From Plotosus lineatus (lineage: Eukaryota; Chordata; Actinopteri; Siluriformes; Plotosidae), in NCBI GenBank assembly GCA_024760905.1, contig CM045729.1, positions 83,614,050 through 83,678,049 of the forward strand: a stretch of 64,000 bases of DNA. The letters run 5' to 3'. Every line of letters starts with the position of its first letter. Position 1 is the first letter of the stretch. The position numbers and the translations under genes were made by a program. Below, piece after piece: positions 43,901 to 53,775 of the stretch. The notes beneath the pieces were generated by a model that ran no database searches, was not told the DNA's origin, and saw only the letters and a program-made list of their open reading frames with translations.

Positions 43901-44062
43901 AGAAGGCCGAGAGGAAGACCAAAAAGATGATTCGTGGATGTGGTGAAGCAGGACATGAAAGTAGCTGGTATAAGAGAAGAAGATGCAAAGGATAGGGTGA
44001 GATGGAGGCAGATGATTCGCTGTGGCGACCCCTGAAGGGAAAAGCCGAAAGGAACAGAAGAA
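40940..44062 (+). mobile_element. RTE-clade LINE, near full length, with 5'UTR
   Basis: The 5'UTR (40940-41230) matches that of the copy at 55745: 'cggtcccaagcttggataaa'-like, 'tgtgacaggaagggcatccg', 'aacaacaactgccatcagtg'. The ORF region starts at ATG 41231. The 3' end is TGTGGCGACCCCTGAAGGGA then agccgaaaggaacagaagaa. Beyond the end, 47 bp are shared with the 3' flank of the copy at 62.6 kb. A 'KQDMKVAGIREED' variant near the C-terminus is shared with that copy and differs from KEDMKVVGVREED elsewhere. Confidence 0.9.
41231..44033 (+). pseudogene. RTE endonuclease-reverse transcriptase ORF, broken
   Basis: Endonuclease codons 41231-41629: LKVGTLNVGTMAGKGREL, CVQETRWKG, VVSAYAPQAGCE. A stop (TGA at 41627-41629) replaces the loop before a decayed GEDFNGHVG. 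A deletion at about 41795-41850 removes part of the KREEHR..YKSGG region. 41871-43121 stays open: ESVAKQHRMVVCRM, GNVLTDDRSVLGRWKEYFEE, ALKRMKNGKAVGPDDIPVEV, VDLEKAYNRVP. A small duplication near 43090-43130 (two 'gtataagagatat/gtaaaac' units) breaks the frame. MMFADDIVICS follows at about 43280, with another stop at 43558. It cannot make one protein. Confidence 0.88.
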
Positions 44063-44329
44063 GAATTTCACTGGATGGATGTGGTAGAAGCAACTGCACT
44101 GTTGACAAGCTTCTCCATGCAGCATGTTGCTTAAGCACCAATGTGCAAGGTTGTTACTCTAACTGTGGCCATCTAGCTTTTAGCCCGTGATTAGCTTTTT
44201 TTGTTTTGTTTTGTTTTCTTCACTAGAGAAATAGTAACCTCCGCTTTCTCCAGTCCCTCACAAGTTTCTCATTCACTCCAAACTTTCTTTCTGCTGCTTG
44301 ATTACCATTTCCTACTGCATATAAGATAC
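44063..44329. other. RTE 3' flank and spacer
   Basis: 44068-44114 is the 47-bp segment shared with 62551-62597 (reverse orientation). The rest has a (GTTTT)n-like run at about 44198-44216 and no gene. Confidence 0.7.
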
Positions 44330-44706
44330 AGATAAGATAAGATAAGATACAGCTTTATTAATCTCACAATGGAGAAATTCACTGTTACAGGCTCTTGAGG
44401 TACTATCAGTAGGGGGTGCAAAAATAGGTACAAGTACGAACATACACACATACATATATATTATATAAGTAAATAAATAAATAGATACATAAATAGTATA
44501 AATTACTAAACAATAAAAGAAAAGAAAAGAATGGAGCAACTTTATAGATTGGCCTATATTAAAGTGTAATGTATCTGAGTGCAGAGTAGATGGGTTGATA
44601 TGGTTCACAGTCAGTGGGGTAGATGTGGCTGATTAAAGTACACGGGGGTTTTTATTGCACATAACCGGTATTTTCACAGACAGTTACAAAGTGGCGTTGT
44701 CACTAC
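44330..44706 (-). mobile_element. CR1/Rex1-type LINE 3' end
   Basis: Minus strand: 'gccactttgtaactgtctgt' through a TATTTATTTA region to 'tgagattaataaagctgtat' and a (CTTAT)n end at 44334-44352. Near-copy of 63280-63671. Only the last codons and 3'UTR are present. Confidence 0.8.
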
Positions 44707-44868
44707 TTGTAGCTTGTAATCCGCAGAATAGGATTTTCATTTCGGAGTCATTTCTTCAGTGGTGGACGAGCAGGTACTGGTACCAAAGCCTAGAGTGCCC
44801 TCTTGTAGTTGTGAGTGTAAATGTCAAATCATGTCTTATTATTATTTTGACGAACAGAATTACAGATG
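44707..44868. other. Spacer
   Basis: No feature seen. Confidence 0.4.
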
Positions 44869-45454
44869 CTCCCTAGCTTATGAACATTCGTTTTGTGAAC
44901 ATCCGGAGATACGAACAGGGCTGTCCGAGGTTGAAAGTGAAAGTAGAAGTGAAATGAAATTGAAGAACAAGTAGAAATTGAAATGAAATAAAATCTATAG
45001 AGAGATATACCATAAATATAAGTATGAAATATGATTACACATCTTGAGGTACACTTAATAATAGGCTTCCGCAGAGGGGCATGGCTGACATGTGCTTTAC
45101 ACCATATTGAAGTCAAGGAAAAGATGATTCATTTCTAAACTCATGCCAAAACTATCAAAGAAGAAACAAATCGACTCCAGTATTATAATAAACTGGTTAA
45201 GAGTGAAACTCTCGGTAAATCTGATCTGTGCTGTGCTTGAGAGGAACCAGGAGTTTAAACATGGTGCATAATGACATTGATAATGTACAGAGTGTTCATT
45301 TTATAATTGGATAATTTTATAATTTTAGCATTTTAATGTTTATTATACCCATTATGTGGGTTTATTTAATTTGAAAATATTTTATCTATCTTTTTAATTT
45401 ATGTGTACTACATTTTGTAAAGAATTTTAATAGTTTCTTTACATTGTTTCCCAT

Positions 45455-45687
45455 CTACTCTGCTATGAAGATGAGCAGTGTGCTCATTCTGGTGCTAGAA
45501 GATTTTCCCTATTCACGTTCATGTTTTCCTGTGATCTCTCTGGCTCCTGGTGTCAGCTCCGTGCTCAGTAGCAGTGACTACATTTTCCCGTTGCCCAAGT
45601 GCCTTCCCTGGAACAATAAAGTCTCTACATGTTCATCTTATTCTGTCTCCTGCATTTTGGGTCCCACTGAAAGTTCCTGACGTCACA
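45455..45687 (+). mobile_element. LTR-like repeat, second copy
   Basis: It shares with 20090-20333 the order 'ggtgctagaa', 'gatctctctggct', 'ccttccctg', 'ttttgggtcc' and 'gttcctg'. An 'aataaagtctctacatgttc' polyadenylation-like signal precedes the end, as in LTR R regions. Confidence 0.45.
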
Positions 45688-45759
45688 GTTAGCTTCATAA
45701 TTTGGGTTTGCACCTTGTACTAATAAATGATAAATTCAATAAAATGAAAAAATATGATT

Positions 45760-45762
<3 letters not shown>

Positions 45763-45831
<69 letters not shown>

Positions 45832-45833
45832 CC

Positions 45834-45858
<25 letters not shown>
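45763..45858. repeat. (GA)n microsatellite
   Basis: About 45 GA units with one 'cagcca' interruption. Confidence 0.97.
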
Positions 45859-45864
<6 letters not shown>

Positions 45865-46019
45865 ACAGTACAAACTTGTATAGGTTACTTCTACAAGCTT
45901 TAAACATACGTTCCCCTCTAAAGAATGCCCTGTAATGACTTACAAGCAAATTCATCTGACGAACAGCTGTCCGGAACATAACTCGTTTGTAAGTTGGGGA
46001 GCGTCTGTATATGTAATAT

Positions 46020-46130
46020 CTTCACATAAGTCGCGCTGGAGTATAAATCGCACAATCAGCCAAAGTATATAAAAAAAATAAATTAAAAAAAAGTGTGACT
46101 TATTGTCCGGAAAATATGGTATTATATGCA
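46020..46130. mobile_element. DNA transposon terminus fragment
   Basis: 'taagtcgcgctggagtataa' and 'gtccggaaaatatggta' resemble a frequent fish MITE whose end is TACCGTATTTTCCGGACTAT. Confidence 0.45.
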
Positions 46131-46269
46131 GGGTTTTCAATTTAAGACATATGAATCATAATAAATAAGCAATTTAAGAATACGAGATGGAAAGAACACA
46201 TCCCAGAGGAAATCAATTTGAAAGGTCTGTATATATTATTAATAATGATTACAATATATAATTAATAAT

Positions 46270-47616
46270 ACAGTGGTAGCTCAGTGGTCAAACGACTCTT
46301 TAGTTGAATAAATAGGAGTTAGATCAAAATGAGGAAAATATGCCTTAGTGTTCGAACAAATGATCAGTGAACAGCCATGGACATTGTATCTCTTACTGGA
46401 TATTGTGTTTATTTATTACATTAGGTACCACCACCGCTGCATCATTCACTCAGGAATTGTGACACCGCTCAGCCTGACAGCTGAAAATAGTCAAACTTCA
46501 ACCTGTGAATGCAGACCTTGTAATCAAATAATACTGAAACAATTTAATTGTGTTAAAATTTTTTCATGCCTTTCAATTTTTCAATTTCGTTCCTTTTTCA
46601 GTGGTAGCAAATTCAGTCATGTTCATAGAATAAATAAATAAATAAACAAACAAATAAATAAATAAATAAAAATAGACTGAGTTTGTGTTGATTTTCACTA
46701 ACTTTAATTAGAGCGCCTTTGTTGTGATGAGATCTCAAATGTATTTACCCGGTTGCAAGGCATTATCCATGAAATTGGCCTGCGTGTAGCGCTGATGTGA
46801 CGGACGTGGTCTAAAGCTTTACCGTATTCAGCACTGAATCCTCAGCTTTCTAGCCATACCTGGTTCACCATTTATTTGTTTAAACTTCATATTTGTAAAT
46901 ATCCCCAAGAATATTTCGAGTTCCTTAAAAATCAGTAGATATAACCCCTATAAAGTAGAGGCCAATATTTAGAGATTTTTCTCTCGTTTAAAAAAAAAAT
47001 AGAATAGAAGCTAAATGATAAACATCGCGCCATGCCAGGCAATTTAACTGCAAGGACCCCCCCCCCCCCAAAAAAAAAAGGTGGTATTGACGATCACACG
47101 CCAAGTTGGCTGCCACCATGATGAATATGCGTGAGCAGCATACCATCATTTTTTATCTATTTATTCCATACTTGGGTGAGTAATAAATATTTCTACAATC
47201 GGAATATAACCTTTCTTGTGTATATAATTTTTTCTAGTGCAGCTGTTTTGTTGAAATCATGCAATACAGACTTTGACACTGGTTAAACATGAACGGAATT
47301 GGCAATTCCAAGTTCGGGCAGATTGTTATTTAATTTATGGTCCTAATTTCAAAATCAGCTGATAGGACATGGTCTTCAGATGTAAATTAAGACTCCTACT
47401 TAGTCTGAGGCTATTTAAGAGTTTTTTGATGGAGAAATCTTAAGCTACATTATATGATGCATACATCACTGTCTAAAATCTGCATGTGTACTCAAGGCCA
47501 CAACCCTAGTCACTCAAGGTAGAGTGATCATCATTATCAATAATAGGATTGTTGATTCATATGATCTGTTTCTGTTTGAAGAATAAAGAATCATTCCCCA
47601 AATGATTATGTATTAG
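46270..47616 (+). repeat. Interspersed repeat X, copy 2 (uninterrupted)
   Basis: It begins with a Tigger-like end 'cagtggtagctcagtggtca'. 46448-46816 and 47495-47616 match the two parts of copy 1 at 3785-4823. The middle holds A-rich and C-rich runs (about 47046-47080) and short ORFs only. Confidence 0.55.
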
Positions 47617-47628
47617 ACTTTTCCAACA

Positions 47629-47965
47629 GAGAGCAGTGGTGGTCTAGTGGTATAAGGCGCCGGATCGCTGATCCAAAGGTTGGGGGTTCGAGTCCCACTC
47701 TCCACAAGGTTGTCACTGCCCCCAGTGCAGCTAACTGGGTTATCAAAGGCCGGCCATGTCTCTCACTGTCTATGGTGTGAGGCATGTAAAAGAACCATTG
47801 CTGACTTTCGACAAGAGTAGGCTGCAAAGCCGTCAGTGTGTTTCCGCCCTGCGATGGCCTGGCGAGCTGTCCAGGGTGTACTCTGCCCTCGCCCTGAGTT
47901 GCCTGGGATGGGCACCAGCCTCCCCGTGACCCTAATTAGGATGAAGCGGTTACAGAAAATGATGA
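47629..47965 (+). mobile_element. SINE-B, full length
   Basis: tRNA-like head with A box TGGTCTAGTGG and B box GGTTCGAGTCC (about 47685-47695), shared body, L2-type tail ending 'aagcggttacagaaaatgat'. Exact 12-bp duplication acttttccaaca (47617-47628 and 47966-47977). Confidence 0.93.
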
Positions 47966-47977
47966 ACTTTTCCAACA

Positions 47978-48368
47978 TTTTGCCATTTAACATGTTTTGA
48001 CTTCCTTCACAGCTAAAACCATGGTAGATAGCCTAAAACTGATGCTTCCAGTGGATTAGGCAGGTCATTGTACTTTAGAAACAAAAGTTTCAGGCTGTTA
48101 GATTAACCTGTCACCCATCTCTCCCTCTCCATACATCAACATACGCTAACGCAGCCATCCAGAAAGGTACGTACAAATACAGTACATAGGTTAATTTGAA
48201 AATGAACTATAGTTATGAAACCTATTAATATACAAAACATACATTAATTTTAAAAAGAGTAAAAATAATAGTACCTAACTATGTATTGTATTTGTTTAAA
48301 AAATGTGTTTGACCACTGAAGTTGCACTTTAGTAGTAGTAATAATAATAATAATAATAATAATAATAC
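47978..48368. other. No gene recognised; (AAT)n tract
   Basis: About 11 AAT units at 48334-48366. Confidence 0.5.
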
Positions 48369-48500
48369 CAAACAAGTACTCAACCGTCACTTGGTCACAT
48401 GAAATATCGGAAGTTCGGATAAGCCGTGCTGTCTCACATGCGCCATGCGTCACTTGCGACAAGGGCCGACTACCTGTGGAGCGCCTCACTTAATATGAAA
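48369..48500 (+). mobile_element. Tigger-type element internal fragment
   Basis: 'aaacaagtactcaaccgtca' and the following bases match about 12270-12390 of the element at 11731-12799. Confidence 0.45.
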
Positions 48501-48724
48501 AAATATTATGAAGTTTGTTTGGGTCTTGTCCAACAGTGTCCAACTTTTTCTTGTAGAAGGCTGTCTTAGCAGAAGTCCAAAGAAAATGTGGAAAGGAGAG
48601 CATGGTAAGAATCTGATTCAAGTTGAGATTTCTTCCACTTTCTCTCAGCTTCTCTGAGTTGTCTTCCATTGCTTCGGATCACCTCTGAGATTTCTTGAAT
48701 TTTGTAGATAAAGGGCAGAGGAGA

Positions 48725-49071
48725 AGGGGGCAGTGGTGGTCTAGTGGTATAGGGTGCTGGATCGCTGATCCAAAGGTTGGGGGTTCGATTCCCACTCTCC
48801 ACAAGGTTGTCGCTGTCCTCCCCAGTGCAGCTAACTGGGTTATCAAAGACCGGCCATGTCTCTCACTGTCTATGGTGTGAGGCATGTAAAAGAACCATTG
48901 CTGACTTTCGACAAGAGTAGGCTGCGAAGCCATCGGCGTGTTTCTGCCCCACGATGGCCCTGTGAGCTGTCCAGGGTGTACTCTGCCCTCGCCCGAAGTT
49001 GGCTGGGATGGGCACCAGCCTCTCCGTGACCCTAATTAGGATTAAGCGGTTACAGAAAATGAACTGAACTG
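48725..49071 (+). mobile_element. SINE-B, full length
   Basis: Head with B box GGTTCGATTCC (one change), shared body, L2-type tail to 'acagaaaatgaactgaactg'. Exact 13-bp duplication agggcagaggaga (48712-48724 and 49072-49084). Confidence 0.93.
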
Positions 49072-49100
49072 AGGGCAGAGGAGATCCATAGAAGCAGAGA

Positions 49101-49454
49101 GTCTGTCTGTCTTCCTTTCTGCCTTTTCCCTTTTACTCAGGAGTCGCCACAGCGAATCATCTGATTCGCACGTTTGATTTGGCAGAGGTTTTTTTTTTTT
49201 TACGTCGGATGCCCTTCCTGTCACAACTCTTTTAGCAAGGGACAGAAACACGCTGACAGCTTTGCAGCCTACTCTTTACGAAAGTCAGCAATGGTTCTTT
49301 TACATGCCTCTCACCATAGACAGTGAGAGACATGGCCTTCCTTTGATAACCCAGTTAGCTGCACTTGGGGGAACAGTGACAACCTTGTGGAGAGTGGGAC
49401 TCCAAATCCCAACCTTTGGATCAGCAATCCAGTGTCCTATACCACCACTGCCCC
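49101..49454 (-). mobile_element. SINE-A, full length
   Basis: RTE-type tail at the left ('ctgtctgtcttcctttctgc', 'gagtcgccacagcgaatcat', 'tacgtcggatgcccttcctg'), body and head at the right, head missing the 'ctagac' bases near 49441. Exact 15-bp duplication ccatagaagcagaga (49086-49100 and 49455-49469). Confidence 0.93.
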
Positions 49455-49644
49455 CCATAGAAGCAGAGATTAAAGGAAGCAAAGTGTTGGTAACAGATTT
49501 GAGTTTGAAGAGAGGTAGACTGGGTTAGGAAGACAATATAGGGTACAGGAAGCAAAAGATGGTGATACATTGTGAAGATTTTGTTGATTGGGGAAGAAAA
49601 CTGAGAGAAAATGTATTTAGAATAGGTAAGTTGCTTATAAGTGG

Positions 49645-49905
49645 GGCTGGTGGCATAGTGGTTAGGGTGCTGTGCTCATGATCAAGAGGTTGCCTGTTCA
49701 AATCCCAGTTAGGCCCTCACTCTGCTGAGACCCCTGAGTAAGGTCTCAACTACAAGTGTGCCTCTACTGGATAGCAGTAAAATATTCTGGAAAGGTAACC
49801 TGCGATGGACTAGAGTCCCATCCAGGAGGAGTTGAACTCCTAGTTGCTTCACAATATGGAAACCTGGGATAAGCACCGGCCTGATGAGTCTCTATGGCTT
49901 GGGTG
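49645..49905 (+). mobile_element. SINE-2 family, longest copy
   Basis: tRNA-like head 'ggcatagtggttagggtgct' with B-box-like 'tgttcaaatcc', a body with 'aggtctcaactacaagtgtg', and a 3' part 'aacctgcgatggactagagt' to 'ggcttgggtgt'. No exact duplication found. It recalls V-SINE-type families, not confirmed. Confidence 0.7.
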
Positions 49906-50251
49906 TAAAAAGTCCAAATGACTTTACCAAGTTGATCATAAAGAAAATCAAGTGGTGGTCAGAGATGTGTAGTGGAGTGGAATTAAAGTCTGTGGGTGAA
50001 GAAGGATGACTGAAAACAATATCTAAGAGATTCCCTTCTTTGTTTGTGGGAGAGTAGTTGTTCAAAGTTAAATAAAATGAGTAAATTGGACTGGAGCTTG
50101 TCAGAGGGGAGATTAAAGTCTCCCAGAAGAGTGAAAGTGGAGTTGTCAGTGGGGAAAGTGCTGAGAAGTGTGACCACTTCTAGAAAGTGTACAAGGGGTC
50201 GAGGAGGATGGTAGACAACAATAATGAGGAGCTTGATTGGAGAGCAGACTG

Positions 50252-50270
50252 CACACACAGACACACACAC

Positions 50271-50316
<46 letters not shown>
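50252..50316. repeat. (AC)n microsatellite
   Basis: About 30 AC units. Confidence 0.97.
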
Positions 50317-50317
<1 letters not shown>

Positions 50318-50329
50318 GCAATACAATGA

Positions 50330-50404
50330 GTACACACACATTCAGAGGAGTAGGCTGCCACACATTGGGGCTGCCTTGCTCAAGGGCACTTAGGCCTTTA
50401 ATGT
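50330..50404 (-). mobile_element. Interspersed repeat scrap
   Basis: 'ccttgctcaagggcacttag' is a phrase found in a common fish repeat; no coding. Confidence 0.35.
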
Positions 50405-50695
50405 AATAATGTGTACGGAGAGAAGGTGCAGCAGAGACAACTCCAACATGTGGGTAGCTTGGGCTAAGCATTGAGGTGAGTCTAATTATATCTACTCAGT
50501 ATTTCTCATCTTCACACACCAGTTCAGGCTCCTCCCTGCCTGTGAGGTAACATTCCATGTCCCAAGTGTTAAGGATTGGTCCGACAGATCCTATGCCTTC
50601 AGCTGCCACCCAGATCATAATGCACCCCACCTAAATATCCCATCTCACCACCTGTAAGAGGAGCTGATGAGCATCCCGGTGCCCTGCGTCCAGGC
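50405..50695 (-). mobile_element. Rex3 5' region fragment (endonuclease start)
   Basis: Minus strand matches the start of the Rex3 endonuclease: 'cttgggacatggaatgttac' (L-G-T-W-N-V-T), 'gaggagcctgaact', 'gactcacctcaatgc'. It reaches 'gcctggacgcagggcaccgg' of the 5'UTR at about 50680. Confidence 0.65.
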
Positions 50696-50809
50696 AAAGG
50701 AATCTAAGTTTTATTTTTATCATCCATCTAAGTACATATAAATCTTCATCAGCAAGAGAGAGCGACTTCCAGGATGAGAATTCCATCAGGCATCAGCACA
50801 CCAGGACAG

Positions 50810-50855
50810 ACCACAGGACTCAGGTTCCCTTGCCTGGATGCAGGACCCCAGAAAA
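50810..50855 (+). mobile_element. Rex3 5'UTR scrap in the opposite orientation
   Basis: 'tcaggttcccttgcctggat' then 'gcaggacccc' repeats, on the plus strand, the segment found on the minus strand at 50675-50695. Confidence 0.45.
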
Positions 50856-50868
50856 GAGAGAGAGAGAG

Positions 50869-50903
<35 letters not shown>
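50856..50903. repeat. (GA)n microsatellite
   Basis: About 23 GA units with one C. Confidence 0.95.
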
Positions 50904-50907
<4 letters not shown>

Positions 50908-51248
50908 GGTATGCTCATAATAGAGTAATGGAAATAGAATAATTTATTATATTATAACATCTAAAGCAAGAACAATTAAAAGACAATTCAAAACAAATTG
51001 TAAATATGTGAAAATTAAATTTAGTTGAGCTTGATTATGTAAACAACTGATTGCTTACCAGTTGGTGTTGGAGGCCTCATAGACTTGGTTGGTGTGGGTG
51101 GCATCACTTGTCTCATATTTCATTGATTCCTTCTACACTTTTTGTGTTACTAGTGCCACTCAATTACACCTGCGCACAGCATGCTCACAGTTATCTGTAG
51201 ATTAAAATTTAAATGGGGCAGCTATATATTATGCAAAAGTATGATAGT
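50904..51248. other. No gene recognised
   Basis: AT-rich; no feature seen. Confidence 0.4.
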
Positions 51249-51675
51249 TACCGTATTCGATGTAATAAGTGCCCTGCTCCAATAAGTCCCCCCCCCCCCC
51301 CCCCAATCTTACGTCTAATAACCGCCCATGTGTACTGGGAGCAAAATGGTAAATCAAACTTATCAATTTTATTCCATCAGTCTCTATATCGGTAAAATGA
51401 GGCGTTCACTGCCAGTAAAAGTGAGTTTAAACAGTATTTCAAGACCCCCTGCAACTGGGGAATGTTTATAATGTTCATTAGTAACAACAAATTTGATCGT
51501 TCCGCCGTGCTTTAAAAAACAGGAAACTATGTTCCTGTGTTCTCTTGTTAAATGTCCACCACCGATGAACCATTAGAAACTGCTACAGCAAAACTATGGG
51601 ATTCTCTGAATGAATGGAGCAATGTACCAGATATAGACTTAACAGAAAGTGATGATGAATATTTTTCACCGGATT
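51249..51675 (+). mobile_element. Possible DNA transposon remnant (pogo-like)
   Basis: 'taccgtattcgatgtaataa' followed by a poly-C run (51288-51304) resembles a transposon end. A short frame from ATG 51553 with an acidic ESDDEYFSPDCPAH end resembles the C-terminus of pogo-type transposases. Weak. Confidence 0.3.
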
Positions 51676-51988
51676 GTCCTGCTCACTAACTTCATACATT
51701 TAAGCATGTTCCTGTCCATGTGCTTTTCAACAGGTGCTAAAGTTGACTTTTGTGTTGACTGGTTCATCGTGCCATGTGTGAAAGTTGACATTCATGTTCA
51801 TTGGCTCGATTTTACATTGGGGGGAACTATTTAAAAGAACAGCACTGCAGGGTTCAGAGGGGGGGTGGGGGTTAAAGGGTCTTTTTTTAAGTTGTGTCGT
51901 TTTCGATTTATTTTCAGCTCTCATGTAAGTAATTTGGTTGATACCACAAAATGAATAATAAAAATACCAGTAAAACTTTTTTCTTTCT
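51676..51988. other. No gene recognised
   Basis: Two related 'aaagttgacttttgtgttga'-like phrases at about 51741 and 51781 form a short degenerate repeat. Confidence 0.4.
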
Positions 51989-52211
51989 TTCGTATTTTTT
52001 CCATTCTCGAGAGTCACCACAGCAAATCATCTGATTCACACGTTTGATTTGGCATAGGTTTTTACGTCGGATGCTCTTCCTGTCACAACCCTTTAGCAAG
52101 GGATAGAAACACGCTGACGGCTTTGCAGCCTACACTTTACGAAAGTCAGCAATGGTTCTTTTATATGCCTCTCACCATAGACAGTGAGAGACATGACCGG
52201 CCTTTGATAAC

Positions 52212-52214
<3 letters not shown>
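51989..52214 (-). mobile_element. SINE-A, truncated at a microsatellite
   Basis: RTE-type tail and body are present (tacgtcggatgctcttcctg, ctttgcagcctacactttac). The copy ends at 'ataaccca' where an (AT)n tract starts; the tRNA-like head is missing. Confidence 0.85.
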
Positions 52215-52276
<62 letters not shown>

Positions 52277-52277
52277 T

Positions 52278-52324
<47 letters not shown>
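52213..52324. repeat. (AT)n then (AC)n compound microsatellite
   Basis: About 32 AT units, a short 'catatatatacacatac' bridge, then about 20 AC units. Confidence 0.97.
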
Positions 52325-52326
<2 letters not shown>

Positions 52327-52410
52327 ACACATGGCATGCTCCACTGAATGCGGGCTGCGCCCACACGCAGGACGTCGGAGCATTTTAAGACAGGGAATTC
52401 AAAGCGCATT

Positions 52411-52662
52411 TCCTGCTTGACAGATCGGAGGTACAAACTCAATTTTAACTTGATTCCTTGAGGGATTGGAGGTCCAGATGAACCACGTTTTGCTCACATT
52501 CGGTGGAGCGCACCACATTTATTAAACATTTACTGAATTAAACAACTTAAAAAATGATAAATCAGCAGCAATGTGCTCTCTCAATAGAGAGTTAAGCCTC
52601 CTTAAATCTCTGACTGACTCTGGAGGCACACTGTCTCTATCTCTCACACACACACACATACA

Positions 52663-52693
<31 letters not shown>

Positions 52694-52894
52694 GCTCTCT
52701 CTCTCTCTCTCTCTCCCACACACACAATGTGCAGCTGACGGAACAATTGTATTTATATGTTTAAATGGACAGGATGTTGTATTTAAAGTGGAATTATAGT
52801 ACCTGTTTGAAAGATCAGAGGTCCTGATTCAATATTAACTTGTTTCCTTGTGAGATTGGAGGTCTTGTCCCACGGAGCACTCTGCTCATGTTCC
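52411..52894. repeat. Direct repeat pair of about 90 bp
   Basis: 52411-52505 and 52801-52894 share 'gat.ggaggt', 'ttaacttg.ttccttg', 'gattggaggtc' and 'gctcac/atgtt.'. Divergence is moderate and there is a (CT)n tract between them. Confidence 0.65.
52640..52732. repeat. (AC)n/(CT)n simple repeats
   Basis: Short AC runs bracket about 35 interrupted CT units. Confidence 0.95.
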
Positions 52895-52897
52895 TTC

Positions 52898-53411
52898 AAG
52901 CAGTGGTGAAGTGTGCTGTCGGTGTGATAGAAAAGTTCAAGGTGGAGGTGGGACTGCATCAAGGGTCAGCTCTGAGCCCCTTCTTGTTTGCTATGGTGAT
53001 GGACAGGCTGACAGATGAGCTTTGACAAGAATCTTCATGGACTATGATGTTTGCAGATAACATTGTGATCTGTAGTGAGAGCAGAGAATAGTGCAGGAAA
53101 ATCTAGAGAGGTGGAGGTATGCCCTGGAAAGGAGAGGAATGAAGGTTAGCCTCAGTAAAACAGAATACATCTGTGTGAATGACAAGGACCTGAGAGGAAC
53201 AATTAGATTACAGGGGGCAGAGATAAAGAAGGTGGAGGATTTTAAGTACTTAGGGTCAACAATCCAGATCAATGGAGAGTGTGGAAAAGAGGTGAAGAAG
53301 CGTGTGCAGGCAGGTTGGAATGGTTGGAGAAAAGTGTCTGGTGTGATGTGTGATAGGAGGGTATCGGCAAGAATGAAAGGAAAAGTGTACAAGACGATGA
53401 TGAGGCCAGCA
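52898..53411 (+). mobile_element. RTE-clade LINE fragment truncated at both ends
   Basis: It covers CAVGVIEKFKVEVGLHQGSA, LSPFLFAMVMDRL, an altered FADN (FADD to FADN) box at about 53049-53060, and the segment to RPA at 53411. The normal C-terminus and 3' end are absent: after 'gaggccagc' the sequence is 'aagatatag' on the far side of the SINE. Confidence 0.85.
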
Positions 53412-53415
53412 AGAT

Positions 53416-53775
53416 GTCTGTCTGTCTTCCTTTCCGCTTTTTCCCTTTTACTCGGGAGTTGCCACAGCGAATCATCTGATTCGCATGTTTGATTTGGCAG
53501 AGGTTTTTTTTACGTCGAATGCCCTTCCTGTCACAACCTTTTTTAGCAAGGGACCGAAACACTCTGATGACTTTGCAGCTTACTCTTTATGAAAGTCAGC
53601 AAAGGTTCTTTTACATGCCTCTCACCATGGACAGTGAGAGACATGGCCCGCCTTTGATAACCCAGTTAGCTGCACTGGGGGGCACAGTGACAACCTTGCA
53701 GAGAGTGGGACTCGAACCCCCAACCTTTGGATCAGCAATCCAGCACCCTATACTACTAGACCACCACTGCCCTGC
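53416..53775 (-). mobile_element. SINE-A, full length
   Basis: RTE-type tail at the left, B box GGTTCGAGTCC (reverse at about 53709-53719), head ending 'gcagggcagtggtggtctag'-like. Exact 17-bp duplication gatgaggccagcaagat (53399-53415 and 53776-53792) places the insertion at the broken end of an RTE copy. Confidence 0.94.

Larger units (their letters stand above)
44869..46008. mobile_element. Tigger-type non-autonomous element, interrupted
   Basis: The left end 'acagatgctccctagcttat' and right end 'gtaagttggggagcgtctgt' form inverted repeats of the same type as 11731-12799. It contains an LTR-like block (about 45455-45687) and the (GA)n tract. No transposase ORF. Confidence 0.65.
48545..50255 (-). 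mobile_element. LINE (L2/CR1 group) fragment carrying three SINE insertions
   Basis: Minus strand order: endonuclease codons at 50255-49910 (LLIIVVYHPPRPLVHFLEVV, TLLGDFNLPSDKLQSNLL), then pieces at 49644-49455 and 49100-49072, then 48724-48545 (REAERKWKKSQLESDSYHAL). In related LINEs an R.AERKW.KS segment follows the endonuclease, so these pieces once were continuous. SINE-B (48725-49071), SINE-A (49101-49454) and SINE-2 (49645-49905) interrupt it. Confidence 0.65.

Noticed and set aside
50187..50393. Open frames rich in His-Thr repeats
   Set aside because: Translation of an (AC)n microsatellite; the same applies at 1450-1767, 31044-31463 and 52093-52442.
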